From a virus, in the IMG/VR virus record IMGVR_UViG_3300033146_001021, positions 1 through 41,386 of that record: DNA of 41,386 nucleotides; one strand, 5' to 3'. The notes beneath the pieces were generated by a model. That model saw only the letters and a program-made list of their open reading frames with translations, ran no database searches and was not told the DNA's origin. Within the stretch, counting starts at the first letter, position 1; the number at the start of each line of letters is the position of its first letter. Shown one piece after another: positions 16,007 through 24,137 of the stretch. The position numbers were made by a program, and so were the translations under genes.

Positions 16007-16378
16007 ATGAATAATACAGAACAAGATATTAATAAAGTGTTTAAAAATATAAACACAGTTTTGAGTAAGAGAGCTGAACAAAGTGCTATTTATACAGCAG
16101 GTTTGTTTGTTAAAGGTTCGGCTCAAAAATTAACTCCTATAGATACTGGAGCTTTAAAAGCTAGTGCTTATGTCAGACCTTTAAAAGGAAGTGGTGTAGG
16201 AGTTAGAGTTGGTTTTACTCAAAATTATGCTGTTTTTGTTCACGAGAGAGTTGAGTTATTTCATAGGGTAGGTCAAGCTAAGTTTTTATCTACCGCTGTA
16301 TTTAATAACAAAGCTAAAATTGAAAAAATAATAGGACGAAAAATTAAAGTAACATTAGATACTGATGGAAGATTATAA
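16007..16378 (+). CDS. HK97 gp10-like tail completion/neck protein
   Basis: 123 aa. The tail-completion motif is clear: AQKLTPIDTGALKASAYVRP, then GFTQNYAVFVHERVE and GQAKFLSTAV. Phage gp10/gpZ family proteins join the finished tail to the head. The N-terminal helix is typical. No SD is evident before ATG 16007, so translation may depend on coupling or another start. It overlaps the next gene by one base (TAATG). Confidence 0.85.
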   Translation: MNNTEQDINKVFKNINTVLSKRAEQSAIYTAGLFVKGSAQKLTPIDTGALKASAYVRPLKGSGVGVRVGFTQNYAVFVHERVELFHRVGQAKFLSTAVFNNKAKIEKIIGRKIKVTLDTDGRL

Positions 16379-16770
16379 TGGCTGTAACACTAATAGAAGT
16401 AGAAAGAGCTTTAACTTATATTTTTGCTGAATGGTTAAATATGACATTAGATGTCGATATTTTCAGAGGTGTTGTTCCTGAAGATAAATTTGATGTTGTA
16501 GGTGTTTATTTACTTGATGATATACAAGAGAATGAAACTTTTATTCCTGTATTTAATTTTCAAGTTAATGGTAAATTTAAGGATAGGGATTTAGCTTTAA
16601 ATATGTGTAATGTTTTTAGAACTAAATTACCTGCTTTTGGTTTAACTATGAATGGAGTTAAGATTTCAGAAATATTAAAATTAAGCGGAGGTCAAATTGT
16701 ACCATTGAAATCTGATGGTAGTAATACTTTTGAAGTTTTTATTTCAGGATTTGTTTATTTTAGAGATTAA
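16378..16770 (+). CDS. Tail terminator / minor tail protein (putative)
   Basis: 130 aa. Follows gp10-like and precedes the tail tube, the usual place of the tail terminator (gpU-like). The sequence has alpha/beta character: IEVERALTYIFAEWLNMTLD, FIPVFNFQVNGKFKDRDLALNM, KISEILKLSGGQIVPLKSDG. Position is the main evidence. Confidence 0.55.
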   Translation: MAVTLIEVERALTYIFAEWLNMTLDVDIFRGVVPEDKFDVVGVYLLDDIQENETFIPVFNFQVNGKFKDRDLALNMCNVFRTKLPAFGLTMNGVKISEILKLSGGQIVPLKSDGSNTFEVFISGFVYFRD

Positions 16771-16790
16771 TTAAATAGGAGGATTTGAAA

Positions 16791-17564
16791 ATGTCAAACA
16801 GACAAGCAAATGCAAAAAATGTGAAGATTGGACCAGCTTGGTGGAGTTATAAAGGTATGGCTCTAGGCTATGTTCAAGATTCGAGTATTAAGAATGAATC
16901 AACTCAGCACGATACATTAGTAGATCAAAATGGACAAACTCCAATAGGTTCTACTTCTCTTGGCGGTAAATATACTGCTGAAGTAGGTTCTGTTGAGCTT
17001 AATCGTGGAATGATTGGTGCTTTAGTGGTTGGAGCTGAAAGTGTACCTGATGCTTCTCCTTATGCTACTGATGGAGATGTTGGAGATGCTGTTGCAAATA
17101 CAATCAAATTTACAGCAGACCCTGGAACTGTTCAGATTGGAGATATAGTTAGTTATACTGATGAAAATGCACAGGTTACTCAAGGAGCTGTTGCTCAATA
17201 TGACCCTGATACTTTCACAGTTACTTTAATGGACACTAATACTCCTCCTGATTCTGCTCCTGCTGGAACTTTAACTGCTGTTGTAGGTGTTAAATTCTAC
17301 AATACAGCTGGAACTGATTTATTTGCTGGTGCTGGTGTATTAATGGCAGTTCCTACAGATGAAGCTGGTGATGATAATATTTATGTCTTGCCTAAAGCAG
17401 GAATGAACTTATCAGCAGATTTCCAATTCAAAGTAGACCAAGAAAGAAAAATTCCATTGACTTTCACAGGATTTCCTGAGGATAAAGTATTGGATAAGAA
17501 AGGTCAAGCTCTTTCATTCTTTATGGGTACTCAAGCTGAATGGGAAGTTATCGACCCTAAATAA
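16791..17564 (+). CDS. Major tail tube protein
   Basis: 257 aa. The siphovirus tail tube is built from stacked hexamers of this protein. Beta-rich, with the sequence GYVQDSSIKNESTQHDTLVDQ near residue 25 and a C-terminal LPKAGMNLSADFQFKVDQER/KIPLTFTGFPEDK pattern typical of tail tube folds. An Ala/Gly/Thr-rich insert of about 75 residues (residues 85-160) looks like an extra surface domain. AGGAGGA at 16777-16783 sets ATG 16791. A TTG six bases earlier is ignored. A strong terminator follows the gene, consistent with high expression. Confidence 0.75.
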   Translation: MSNRQANAKNVKIGPAWWSYKGMALGYVQDSSIKNESTQHDTLVDQNGQTPIGSTSLGGKYTAEVGSVELNRGMIGALVVGAESVPDASPYATDGDVGDAVANTIKFTADPGTVQIGDIVSYTDENAQVTQGAVAQYDPDTFTVTLMDTNTPPDSAPAGTLTAVVGVKFYNTAGTDLFAGAGVLMAVPTDEAGDDNIYVLPKAGMNLSADFQFKVDQERKIPLTFTGFPEDKVLDKKGQALSFFMGTQAEWEVIDPK

Positions 17565-17586
17565 TGGGTTTAATTTCGTAAAGTTA

Positions 17587-17619
17587 AAGAGTTCTCCTTT
17601 TTGGGGAACTCTTATTTTT
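17587..17619 (+). terminator. Strong intrinsic terminator after tail tube gene
   Basis: AAGAGTTCTCC (17587-17597) pairs with GGGGAACTCTT (17603-17613): 11 bp with one G-T wobble and a five-T loop, followed by ATTTTT. It lies 22 bases after the tail tube stop and caps the abundant structural transcript before the low-copy chaperone and tape-measure genes. Confidence 0.9.
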
Positions 17620-17635
17620 AAAAAAGGGAATAACT

Positions 17636-18070
17636 ATGGATTTTGGATATATTAATATAGAAGATGTTGAAGTAAAAGTTAAAGTTGAAAATGAAACTAA
17701 AACAGCAAAAATTCCATTAATGAAAAGCATTGATGGTTTTACTATTTTAAAACTTTGCCCTCTTTCTATGGGTGGTTTTTCAAATGAAAAACTTATGAAT
17801 CTAACTGAAAAACAAGAGACTGAAATACGCAAAACAGAACATCAAATAATGAAAGATATTGTTAAGAACTATTTTCCACCTGATTGGGAAATCATTCTTG
17901 ATAGATTGCCTTATTTTGACTTTTTATCATTATTAGATGTTTTATTATTAGGGGAAAAATTAAGAACTGAAGAAGAAGTGATTAAAGATTTCGGTGTAAA
18001 TTCTCCACAATATATATTATGGAAAGCTACACACCCTGAAATAGAGGAAAAAAAGAAGAAAAAAAAGTAG
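17636..18070 (+). CDS. Tail assembly chaperone, G-type (0-frame product)
   Basis: 144 aa. This chaperone guards the tape-measure protein during tail assembly. It lies immediately after the tail tube, before the tape measure. A slippery A AAA AAG heptamer is present twice near its end (18049-18055 and 18061-18067), the second directly before the TAG stop at 18068. A -1 shift at either allows reading on into the downstream frame. The C-terminus is a Lys-rich tail encoded by that A-rich tract. Confidence 0.8.
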   Translation: MDFGYINIEDVEVKVKVENETKTAKIPLMKSIDGFTILKLCPLSMGGFSNEKLMNLTEKQETEIRKTEHQIMKDIVKNYFPPDWEIILDRLPYFDFLSLLDVLLLGEKLRTEEEVIKDFGVNSPQYILWKATHPEIEEKKKKKK

Positions 18071-18444
18071 TAGGGCATGAGCAGGTAAGATATGAAATAC
18101 AACCTGTTTATGCTATTGCGAAATTTTGCCACTTCTATAATTATAAAATTGAAGAAGTTTACAATGTTTCTTTTTATATGTTTTGGAAAATGCTAAAAGC
18201 TATTCCTGTTATAAGATTGGAATTAATATCTGAAACTGATCTGATATTGAGAAATGCTATCAGTAACTCAAACGGTTCTGAAGTTTTGAGTATTATTGAT
18301 ACTGGATATACAAAAACAATTTATAACAGACCTGAAGAAGAAAGAAAAAGAGACGCTAAAAATGCAAGGATGCAATTTGCACACATGAATAAACTTCTAA
18401 AAAAGAAAAGAGAAGAAAGTGCTAAAATGAAAAGAGGTAAATAA
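17636..18444 (+). CDS. Tail assembly chaperone, GT-type (programmed -1 frameshift product)
   Basis: The -1 frame is open from 18040 across the heptamers to TAA 18442-18444 and has no plausible start before 18178. So its upstream 100 bases encode protein only via frameshifting. The fusion is 269 aa, continuing as KKVVGHEQVRYEIQPVYA. The slip heptamer A AAA AAG is the same type used in E. coli dnaX. G/GT pairs made this way are conserved across siphophages. Frameshift efficiency cannot be judged here; a stimulatory hairpin was not obvious. Confidence 0.75.
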
Positions 18445-21416
18445 TGTTTAATGCTGGTAAGATAAGTGTAGATATGGTTTTAAACGATTCTCAATACAGA
18501 AGAGGATTAGTTAATGCACAAAAAGCTACAAAAAATTCTATGTCAGCTATTAGAACCTCTATGGGTTTTCTTGCTACAGGTATTGTTTTTGCTAAAGCTA
18601 AAAATGCCTTATCTGATTTTGAGGAAGAATTAGCTAACGTAGCAAGTATTGCTTCAGATTTAAACATAAACATAATCAGAGAAGAAATGCTAAAACTAAG
18701 TGATACTCTAGGTTTAGCAAAGGATAATACTTTAGCTTTCTATCAAGCATATTCAGCAGGTATGCGTGGTTCTGAAAAAGAAATGTCAAATTTCACAGGA
18801 ACAATATCCGCTCTTGCTAAAACTATTAGAGCAGATCAATCTATGACTGTTTCTGCTGTTACTTCATTAATGAACGCTTATTCCCTTTCGGTTAAAGACG
18901 CTGGAGAAGTTTCTGATTGGTTCTATCAGGTTATCAAACAAGGTAAAACTACAGGAACAGAACTTGCAGTAAGTTTAGGTAGAATTGTATCTACAGCAAA
19001 TACAGCAGGTTTATCATTAAATGAACTTGGTGCTGGTATAAGTGCATTATCAAGAATAATGCCTACACAACACGCTATTGTAGCATTAAATCAGGCTTTC
19101 CTATCTTTTATTAAACCATCTGAACAAGCTAAAAGAATGGCTGAAGAATTAGGGATAGAATTTTCAGCAACAAGTCTTAAAACCAAAGGACTTATTGGCT
19201 CTTTGAATGAAATTAGAAAAGCATCTAAAGGAAATGTAAGTGTTATGGCACAGTTATTTGGTTCTGTTAGAGCTTTGAAATCTGTATCATTTCTTGCAGG
19301 AGAGGGTTTTGATGATTTGTCTAATATTATGGGTGAATTTGAAAATAAAAGTGGTTCAGCTTTGAAAGCCTTTGAAGTTCAAACTTCAAGAATTAATACT
19401 ACATTCTCTAGTTCTATGGTAGCTATGAATAAAGGGTTAATTAATTTCGGAAATGCTTTTTCTCCTCTTTTAACTGGTTTATATGATGGTATTCACGCTT
19501 TTGGTTCTATGTTGCAAAATATGGATAAATTCGATATTGTTTTAGCTTCTGTTACCGCTGGAGTTTTAGCTTTGAGAAGTGGACTTGTTTCAGGTTCTAT
19601 TATTATGGCTAAAAACATTCAAGCTACTCTAATGGGTACTAAAGCCGTACAACAAGACGCTATAGCTGTTGCTGAAGATACTATAGCAAGAACTTCTTTG
19701 AATAAAGCTATAGTATGGAATATGGAAACTCTTTCTATGTCCATACCAATAGAACAAGAAGAAAATGCTATAAGAATGGGAATGTTAAGAGCTTTGCAAA
19801 TGGAAGTGGTGGGTAGACAAGAAGCTACAGTAGCTACTTTAGAATATGCAGGTGCTTTAGAAATTGCTTCTAATAAAATGAGGTCTTTCTCAAGATATAA
19901 AGGAAGCATGACAAGAGGTATGTCAGGAGGTATAGCAAGTACCACAAAATCTATGGGAATGTTAAATACAGCATTTAGTATATTCCTTGCTTGGGAAGTA
20001 GGAACTACTATAGGTAAATGGTTAATGCAATTCAAATCAGTTAATAAAGCTGTTAAAGGATTTGCAGAAACTATTTCTGATTATTATTTTGGAGGAGCAG
20101 AAGCCAAAGCTGAAGCAAGTTCTATGGATAGTAAAATAACAGCTCAAAGAATGGACGATTTAAAAAAATGGAAAGATGTTCTGATTCAAACAGGAACAAT
20201 GACTGCCACAGAATTTAATAAAGCCTTTGGAAAAATAGGCAATGATGAAGTTTGGAAAAAAGTTAGAAATCAGTATTTATCTATAGATGAGACTATCAGA
20301 AAAGGTGGAGCTGATGTTCAAAAAACACTAAAAGATAATTTATTGAAAAAAATATATGCAGTTGATAAAGGTAAAAGAGATAAATTATATGAAAACTTTA
20401 AAAAAGAAATGGGTTTTGATATAGAGGATTTATTCAATTATGATATTAATTCAGATACTTTTAAAAAAGGTGAAAATCTAATAAAATCAGAATCGGAGAG
20501 ATTAATACAAATCAGTAAACAAGAACAGAAAAGAAGATATATGGAGTTGTTAGGACAAGGAACTGGATTAAATGACGCTCTTGGTAAAATGTCTATGGAA
20601 GCATTTGATCAAATGAATAAAAAATTTAAAATGGAAAAAGGAATCAATATCCTTGATATGATTCATTTAGACCCTAACAGCACGAAATACAAAGAACTTG
20701 AAACATATTTAGAAGATATGGTAAGTGGAGACGCTACAGATAGAGTAGAAGCAAATCTTGATCTGATGGATAAAGAAACTAAATATAAAATGATTCAGAT
20801 TTCAATGGTGTCTAAAAGTGAGAAAGAAGCATTAAGTGCTAAAATAGGTGTTGAAGAAGATGTTATAGCTAGATTAATTTTAAAAAGAAAAGAAGCTATA
20901 GAACAGATAAAAAATGCCGATGCTGATGGAGCTGAAAAAGCAAAACAAGAATGGATAGACGCTTTGATTACCATTGATTCTAAATTAAAAGATTCTGAGA
21001 AAAAACAAAAAGAGTATTTTAAAGAATTAGATAAACCTCTTCAAGATTATTTAGATAAACTGAAAAGTGCTGGAGGAGTAGAAACGGTTAAAGATAAAGC
21101 ATACAACGCTCTTGTCGATAGAGATTTAGCTAAAAGCACTACATTACAAGATTCTACTATTGACCGTATGATGAAAACTATGACATCAGAGCAAAAGGAT
21201 ATGTATAATGAGCTTGTTACCAAGAATTTAGAACAAGGAGATGCACAAGCTACAGCTCAAACAGATGCTATATTAGGGTTGTTGAAAGTTATGGATAGAG
21301 ATTCAAAAGAAAAGGATTCTTCCGCAAATAAACAAATAGATTTATTATCGCAAATCGAAAAACATTTAGCTGATAAAAAAGAAGATGTTATAGATTTCGA
21401 GGGGTTAGGGTTTTAA
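18444..21416 (+). CDS. Tape measure protein
   Basis: 990 aa. It sets tail length (a 990-residue protein corresponds to roughly 150 nm by the usual 1.5 A per residue rule) and enters the cell with DNA. The N-terminal FNAGKISVDMVLNDSQYRRG, the region of TMP core motifs around residues 50-290, two hydrophobic segments (FDIVLASVTAGVLALRSGLV; FSIFLAWEVGTTIGKWLM) and a long Lys/Glu-rich helical C-terminal half agree with TIGR01760-type tape measures. TAATG overlap with the chaperone frame. Confidence 0.9.
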   Translation: MFNAGKISVDMVLNDSQYRRGLVNAQKATKNSMSAIRTSMGFLATGIVFAKAKNALSDFEEELANVASIASDLNINIIREEMLKLSDTLGLAKDNTLAFYQAYSAGMRGSEKEMSNFTGTISALAKTIRADQSMTVSAVTSLMNAYSLSVKDAGEVSDWFYQVIKQGKTTGTELAVSLGRIVSTANTAGLSLNELGAGISALSRIMPTQHAIVALNQAFLSFIKPSEQAKRMAEELGIEFSATSLKTKGLIGSLNEIRKASKGNVSVMAQLFGSVRALKSVSFLAGEGFDDLSNIMGEFENKSGSALKAFEVQTSRINTTFSSSMVAMNKGLINFGNAFSPLLTGLYDGIHAFGSMLQNMDKFDIVLASVTAGVLALRSGLVSGSIIMAKNIQATLMGTKAVQQDAIAVAEDTIARTSLNKAIVWNMETLSMSIPIEQEENAIRMGMLRALQMEVVGRQEATVATLEYAGALEIASNKMRSFSRYKGSMTRGMSGGIASTTKSMGMLNTAFSIFLAWEVGTTIGKWLMQFKSVNKAVKGFAETISDYYFGGAEAKAEASSMDSKITAQRMDDLKKWKDVLIQTGTMTATEFNKAFGKIGNDEVWKKVRNQYLSIDETIRKGGADVQKTLKDNLLKKIYAVDKGKRDKLYENFKKEMGFDIEDLFNYDINSDTFKKGENLIKSESERLIQISKQEQKRRYMELLGQGTGLNDALGKMSMEAFDQMNKKFKMEKGINILDMIHLDPNSTKYKELETYLEDMVSGDATDRVEANLDLMDKETKYKMIQISMVSKSEKEALSAKIGVEEDVIARLILKRKEAIEQIKNADADGAEKAKQEWIDALITIDSKLKDSEKKQKEYFKELDKPLQDYLDKLKSAGGVETVKDKAYNALVDRDLAKSTTLQDSTIDRMMKTMTSEQKDMYNELVTKNLEQGDAQATAQTDAILGLLKVMDRDSKEKDSSANKQIDLLSQIEKHLADKKEDVIDFEGLGF

Positions 21417-21417
21417 A

Positions 21418-22185
21418 ATGTGGTGGTGTAAATTAGATAATACAGATGGTAGCATAGAATTAGAAAGTGAAACTAGAAATTCTAAATGGGAGTTCTATGG
21501 AACTTATGATGAAATGCTAGATTGGCTTCCTGAGCCTAATGATTTTGCTGATTGGACTTTACTAAATTCAAGAGATGAAAGTCTAGGTTATACTTGGGCA
21601 GGTGATAATTATAGAGTTAATTCTATACGTTATACAGCTCTTAGTAGATTCCAATGGACAGTAAACATTACTGCTAGACGTATCAATAATGTTACTGATA
21701 AAAATTCAGGAGGCGGAGGCGGAGGCGGAGGTAAAAGAGGAGGTCAAGCTCTAGGTTCTCTTGTAGAATATGAATGGGGCAACTCTTCTTTTACATTAAC
21801 AGAAGAAATGACTGGATATGTAAAAAGACCTAATACTTTAGCTTATGAGGACGCTTCTTCAGACCCTACAAGCACTTGGACAGAGGGTGTTAATTGTCCT
21901 TTTCATCCAAGACCTGATAGAAATTTAACTAATCATACTTATTCTTTGAGTTGTGTTACTATAACAAGATATATCAAAGGAGACCCAATTCAAAATAAAT
22001 CAGCTTTCAATGAATATAGTGGTGTAATGACTATGAAAGTATATGAAAATGATTGGACTGGTTGGGTTATAGGGCAAGATACAAGATTAGTCTATGATGA
22101 TGATGGAGATGCTTTCACAGCGGTATCTGTTACATTACAACACGCACCTAAAGATATGGAATGGAATCCAGGTTGGGAGGGGTAA
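21418..22185 (+). CDS. Distal tail protein (putative)
   Basis: 255 aa, one base after the tape measure stop. Beta-rich with many Trp (WWCKL, WLPEPNDFADWTLL, DWTGWVIGQDT). Residues around 97-110 hold a run of eight Gly encoded by four GGAGGC/GGAGGT hexamers, separating two domains. Position directly after the tape measure matches the distal tail (Dit-like) hub protein. No family-specific motif was recognised, so the role is inferred from context. Confidence 0.5.
   Translation: MWWCKLDNTDGSIELESETRNSKWEFYGTYDEMLDWLPEPNDFADWTLLNSRDESLGYTWAGDNYRVNSIRYTALSRFQWTVNITARRINNVTDKNSGGGGGGGGKRGGQALGSLVEYEWGNSSFTLTEEMTGYVKRPNTLAYEDASSDPTSTWTEGVNCPFHPRPDRNLTNHTYSLSCVTITRYIKGDPIQNKSAFNEYSGVMTMKVYENDWTGWVIGQDTRLVYDDDGDAFTAVSVTLQHAPKDMEWNPGWEG
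21709..21732 (+). repeat. Hexanucleotide repeat coding polyglycine linker
   Basis: GGAGGC three times and GGAGGT once, coding eight glycines inside the distal tail protein. A perfect short tandem repeat of G-rich hexamers is exceptional in this AT-rich genome. It can slip in frame and change linker length. Confidence 0.9.
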
Positions 22186-22186
22186 A

Positions 22187-22735
22187 ATGAATCTTAAAAC
22201 TTGGAGTAAAAATATAGTTAAACATATAAAAATGTATAGACCTTTGGCAGGAAAAGGAATAACTATAACTAGAAAATTGAGTGGTACAGTAATCAATGTT
22301 TCTGCTCTTGGTAGCGGTTCTGTAGTTGAAGATAGACATTATTTGCAATGCGATTATGACCCTGCTACATATACTATTTCCGTATATGATGGAGTTATGT
22401 ATGATAAATATGATCCTACGCACGATGGAGACCCTAATTATGGTATTGCTGGATATATTGAAAGTGTTACTTCTCTAATTAAAATTCCACAAAAACAATT
22501 AGTATTGACTCCTAATAATCATAATATATTTATTTATGCTGAATTTGGTTTTAATTCTAATACCTATGCAGATGCAGAAATAAAACAAAGTTATATTTTT
22601 CCTGCTTTTGAATTTGGTAAAGCAAAAGTAGTTTTTGCAAGAGTTGATACATACCCAAATAAAAATAAAGTTTATCAAGAAAGAAAAGGTATTATAAGAT
22701 ATGATGTGATTACTTTATGTGATAAAGTATTATAG
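22187..22735 (+). CDS. Tail hub or minor tail protein (putative)
   Basis: 182 aa. GGGAGGGG just before ATG 22187 overlaps the end of the previous gene. A 31-residue upstream extension in the same frame lies inside the previous gene and is ignored. Sequence: ITITRKLSGTVINVSALGSG, then YDPATYTISVYDG and IFIYAEFGFNSN. These look like a beta-sandwich attached to a short helical leader. It ends in one of the few TAG stops (22733-22735), which overlaps the SD of the next gene. Function not recognised. Confidence 0.5.
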   Translation: MNLKTWSKNIVKHIKMYRPLAGKGITITRKLSGTVINVSALGSGSVVEDRHYLQCDYDPATYTISVYDGVMYDKYDPTHDGDPNYGIAGYIESVTSLIKIPQKQLVLTPNNHNIFIYAEFGFNSNTYADAEIKQSYIFPAFEFGKAKVVFARVDTYPNKNKVYQERKGIIRYDVITLCDKVL

Positions 22736-22743
22736 GAGTTATA

Positions 22744-24084
22744 ATGAGTGATTATGGAATGACATTACAAGTTACTGATAATAATGAAGCTGAAAAAGCA
22801 CTAGGATTATCTTATATCTTTGATAGTAGTTATAAAATCCCTTTTAGCTATCCAGTAGACCCTTATAATTATAAATTATGGTGTAATTTATATCCTTTTA
22901 TTGGTAATTTATTAAATGTTGCTGAAAAAGAACACAGATCAGCTTGGTGTTCTAATGTAGATTCTATACCTCCTGAATTAGATAATAGAGTTTTAGTTTT
23001 TAATAATTTTAATGATGCTGTTCAAGATGATGATGTTAGAATTATTTATTGCTCTCCTAATGAAAATATTACTGAAACTTTAGACTTTCAGAATAATATC
23101 GGAAATTATAAAATTATTATACCTTATTCTCACAGTTCTTGGAGTGATACTCCTACAGCAAGGTTTTCGGGGAATATTATATATTATAATGATAATCCTG
23201 ATAATGATGCTCCTTTATCTTTTGTTAATTTTAAAATCACAAATTGTGGTAGACTAGATATTAGTTGTCTTTTCCATTGCGAAATAAGTAATTTACACGC
23301 TGATTCTATATATAAAGATATAAAAATAACCAACGCTTGTTATTGTAAAATAAATGATATTATCAATAATGTAGAAAATGGGGATATTATAATAGGTTTA
23401 TATGGTTGTGAGTGTAATAATATTCAAACAGTAGACTCTTCTATTAATTCAGGTAGTATTGAAATATTGCAGAATTATTCTAATCCTGTATCATCTTCGG
23501 GTTCTACTTTCAGAACAGGAAACGCTGGAACTGGAGATAACAACCAAAAAGGATATAACGCTGGGGATATTGGTATAAGTTATGGGGATTTTTCAGACAT
23601 TCAAGCTGGTAATGGTGGTAATGGCGGTGCTGGTGATTATGATAATTATAGAGATGGTGCTATGGGTGGTAATGGCGGTGCAATTTATCTTTCTGATGGG
23701 GATTTTTCAGATGTAACTGCTGGTGAGGGTGGTGTCGGTGGACGTGGTGGAGATTATACTGGTAATAGTGATGGTACAGGTGGAAAAGGTGGTTTTGGGG
23801 GATATGGCGGAGAAGTTTATTTGAGTAATGGTGATTTTACAAATATATCTGCTGGAGATGGTGGAAATGGAGGAGCTGGTGGAGATTATGCTGGTTCGGG
23901 TCTTGGATATGGTGGAGATGGTGGACACGGAGGAGTCGGTGCTGATTTAGAGAAAGAAAGTAATGCAGTTTGTTATTCTATAAGTGCTGGTAATGGTGGT
24001 GTTGGAGGAACAGGAGGAACTGGTAATTTAGGAGATGGTTCTGATGGAGCTAATGGAGCTAATGGTTCAATCATAGACGTATAA
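22744..24084 (+). CDS. Receptor-binding tip protein with glycine-rich domain
   Basis: 446 aa. The N-terminal 240 residues are Asn/Tyr/Asp-rich beta structure (the DAVQDDDVRIIYC and later short-repeat NNI parts suggest beta-helix). From about residue 260 to the end the chain is packed with Gly-Gly-X repeats (GNGGNGGAGDYDN, GGVGGRGGDYTG, GKGGFGGYGGE, GNGGVGGTGGTG), alternating with short YLSDGDFSDV-type strands that recur about every 60 residues. T-even adhesin gp38 uses polyglycine-II helices of this type to bind outer-membrane receptors. Membership is inferred from composition only. Confidence 0.6.
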   Translation: MSDYGMTLQVTDNNEAEKALGLSYIFDSSYKIPFSYPVDPYNYKLWCNLYPFIGNLLNVAEKEHRSAWCSNVDSIPPELDNRVLVFNNFNDAVQDDDVRIIYCSPNENITETLDFQNNIGNYKIIIPYSHSSWSDTPTARFSGNIIYYNDNPDNDAPLSFVNFKITNCGRLDISCLFHCEISNLHADSIYKDIKITNACYCKINDIINNVENGDIIIGLYGCECNNIQTVDSSINSGSIEILQNYSNPVSSSGSTFRTGNAGTGDNNQKGYNAGDIGISYGDFSDIQAGNGGNGGAGDYDNYRDGAMGGNGGAIYLSDGDFSDVTAGEGGVGGRGGDYTGNSDGTGGKGGFGGYGGEVYLSNGDFTNISAGDGGNGGAGGDYAGSGLGYGGDGGHGGVGADLEKESNAVCYSISAGNGGVGGTGGTGNLGDGSDGANGANGSIIDV

Positions 24085-24086
24085 TA

Positions 24087-24117
24087 TTATTAAATTTATG
24101 AAAAAAGATTATATTAT
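24087..24117 (+). promoter_or_regulatory. Putative promoter before fibre gene (TATATTAT family)
   Basis: TTATTA (24087-24092), 17 bp, TATATTAT (24110-24117), which also contains TATAAT at 24115-24120. It lies in the 53-bp gap between the glycine-rich gene and the next fibre gene. It is the best-placed of the TATATTAT series. Confidence 0.4.
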
Positions 24118-24137
24118 AATAAAAATAGGAGATAGTT

